64,000 nt of DNA from CBDFLD01 sp965249005. Lineage in GTDB: Bacteria; Acidobacteriota; UBA6911. The notes beneath the pieces are model-generated. The model saw only the letters and a program-made list of their open reading frames with translations. It did not search any database and was not told where the DNA came from. Below, piece after piece: positions 62,954-64,000 of the stretch (position 1 is the first letter of the stretch; each line of letters opens with the position of its first letter). The stretch covers positions 286,915-350,914 of the forward strand of contig CBDFLD010000015.1 in NCBI GenBank assembly GCA_965249005.1. Direction: 5' to 3'. The translations under genes and the position numbers were made by a program.

Positions 62954-64000
62954 CCTTAGTCCAGCGTGATTTTTTGCATGAGGAGGAAGAAAAGCCCTGG
63001 AACGTGCGCCGTTACGGGATAAAATGCGTTTGATATATTTACAAGACATCCCGAAAGGAGCACATTCCAGGTGAATAAAAGAAACCACAGAATCCTCCTC
63101 CGAGACAAGCAAAATCTTACACGCCGGTTGGAAAGAAATCAGTTTGAGGACCGGTCCGATCCTATGTTCAAGGACTCCAACACCTACTACGAGATCGCCG
63201 AGAGAACGCGCGCCATCGGATCTGGTGGTATCGGAGCCATTCACAAGCTCGTGTGTAAGCTTGGATTGGACAAAGATATCAACAGAAACATCGTTTTGCT
63301 CAAGTACCACTTTCCTTACTGGGAATCCGATCATGTACTGAACATCGCATACAACGTCTTGTCGGGTGGAACCTGTCTCGAAGATATCGAGCGGTTGCGC
63401 CAGGATGAGACCTACATGAACGGACTGGGAGCCGAGAGGATTCCGGATCCCACGACGGCTGGAGATTTCCTCCGTCGTTTCGATGAGGATTGGATCTTCG
63501 GACTTCAGGAAACCATCAATGAAACCCGAACCAAGGTGTGGAAGTTGCAGGATGCTTCCTTCCGGAAGGAGGCCATCATCGACGTGGACGGACCGTCGCC
63601 GGAACCTTGGGGGAATGCAAGGAAGGAATGGACATTGCCTACAACGGGATCTGGGGTTACGCACCGTTGATCGTGACCTTGGCCAATACGAATGAGGTCC
63701 TCTATCTGATGAATCGGCCGGGCAACCGTCCCTCTTCCGACGGAGCGGCCGAGTGGATGGACCGGGCAATCGATCTGGTGTCGTCGGTGTTTACGAAGGT
63801 CTGGCTTCGGGGCGACACGGATTTCTCGCTGACGAGAAACTTCGATCGCTGGGACGAGCGGGTTGGTTTTGTCTTTGGTTATGACGCCAAGCCGAACCTG
63901 GTCGGGATGGCCGATGCCCTGCCGGAGAGACAATGGAAACCGCTCGAGCGGCCTCCTCGTTATGAGGTCAAGAGCGAAGAACGGCGCCGTCCGGAAAACG
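62954..64000 (+). mobile_element. IS1380-type insertion sequence, copy 4 (left part, cut by window end)
   Basis: It starts at CCTTAGTCCAGCGTG after the host sequence CCTAGC (62948-62953) and runs off the right edge. The insertion is in the glycine-loop codons of kinase 4. The right border and the first codons of the kinase lie outside the window. Confidence 0.92.
63071..64000 (+). pseudogene. IS1380-family transposase with frameshift (copy 4)
   Basis: It matches copies 1-3 until codon ~174. There one G of a GGG run is missing (GACGGACCG instead of GACGGGACCG near 63590), giving ...IIDVDGPSPEPWGN and an early stop. The shift lies right after the first catalytic aspartate, so this copy cannot make an active transposase on its own. 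It could still be moved in trans. Confidence 0.9.

Overview
The window looks like a chromosomal segment of a Gram-negative, probably Acidobacteriota-like bacterium. This assignment is inference from gene content only: tandem serine/threonine kinases fused to TolB-like and TPR regions, many secreted quinoprotein/cytochrome c enzymes, a PqqD-M50-HlyD protein and B12-dependent MetH. No rRNA, tRNA or CRISPR array was recognised. Base use is fairly uniform, and the main disturbance is insertion sequences. There are four copies of one 1852-bp IS1380-type element (the last cut by the window edge), two copies of a ~1467-bp IS1182-like element, and one further IS1380-family transposase.

Region 1 (1-14.6 kb) is ordinary core and semi-core sequence: a sugar aminotransferase and an NAD-dependent epimerase, an alpha/beta hydrolase with an atypical Nramp-like transporter, MetH with a DUF971 protein, signal peptidase I, a TPR protein, a CCA-adding/poly(A) polymerase family enzyme and an RlmI-type methyltransferase.

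Region 2 (14.6-31.5 kb) is an insertion-ridden zone. A gene for a PqqD-like/M50 site-2-protease/HlyD-like protein starts at 17500. It is broken at codon 6-7 by an IS1182-like element, and again near 20.37 kb by a ~2.9-kb mosaic (hicAB toxin-antitoxin pair, decayed 3-hydroxyacyl-CoA dehydrogenase, IS1380-family transposase). Its HlyD-like tail resumes at 23.3 kb. Just downstream, behind a near-consensus sigma-70-type promoter, are three tiny ORFs (10, 10 and 22 codons) ending in ILW-L/T-stop. They differ by synonymous changes and two have good ribosome binding sites. This is the best candidate here for something undescribed, either a peptide product tied to the PqqD-M50-HlyD gene or leader peptides with an attenuator. 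An HD-GYP/GAF/GGDEF-like gene broken by an amber codon and a CT-repeat frameshift follows. Then comes a sigma-54 activator whose N-terminus is cut by IS1380-type copy 2.

Region 3 (31.5-48.3 kb) is a catabolic/periplasmic oxidation island. It holds a glucose/sorbosone-type dehydrogenase with cytochrome c, a PQQ-type beta-propeller, a di-heme cytochrome c peroxidase-like protein, a quinohemoprotein alcohol dehydrogenase, an epoxide-hydrolase-like enzyme, a SnoaL protein, an esterase, two tandem SDRs and a Baeyer-Villiger-type monooxygenase. A plausible chain is alcohol to ketone to ester to acid plus alcohol. Several genes are separated by short palindromic repeats.

Region 4 (48.3-64 kb, all host genes on the minus strand) is a tandem family of four kinase/TolB-like/TPR proteins with a cytochrome c-PQQ protein translationally coupled between two of them. 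Two kinases are intact. One is split by the IS1182-like element and one is split twice by IS1380-type copies. The split genes are restored in frame when the IS and one target copy are removed. Both IS families have entered at CTAG.
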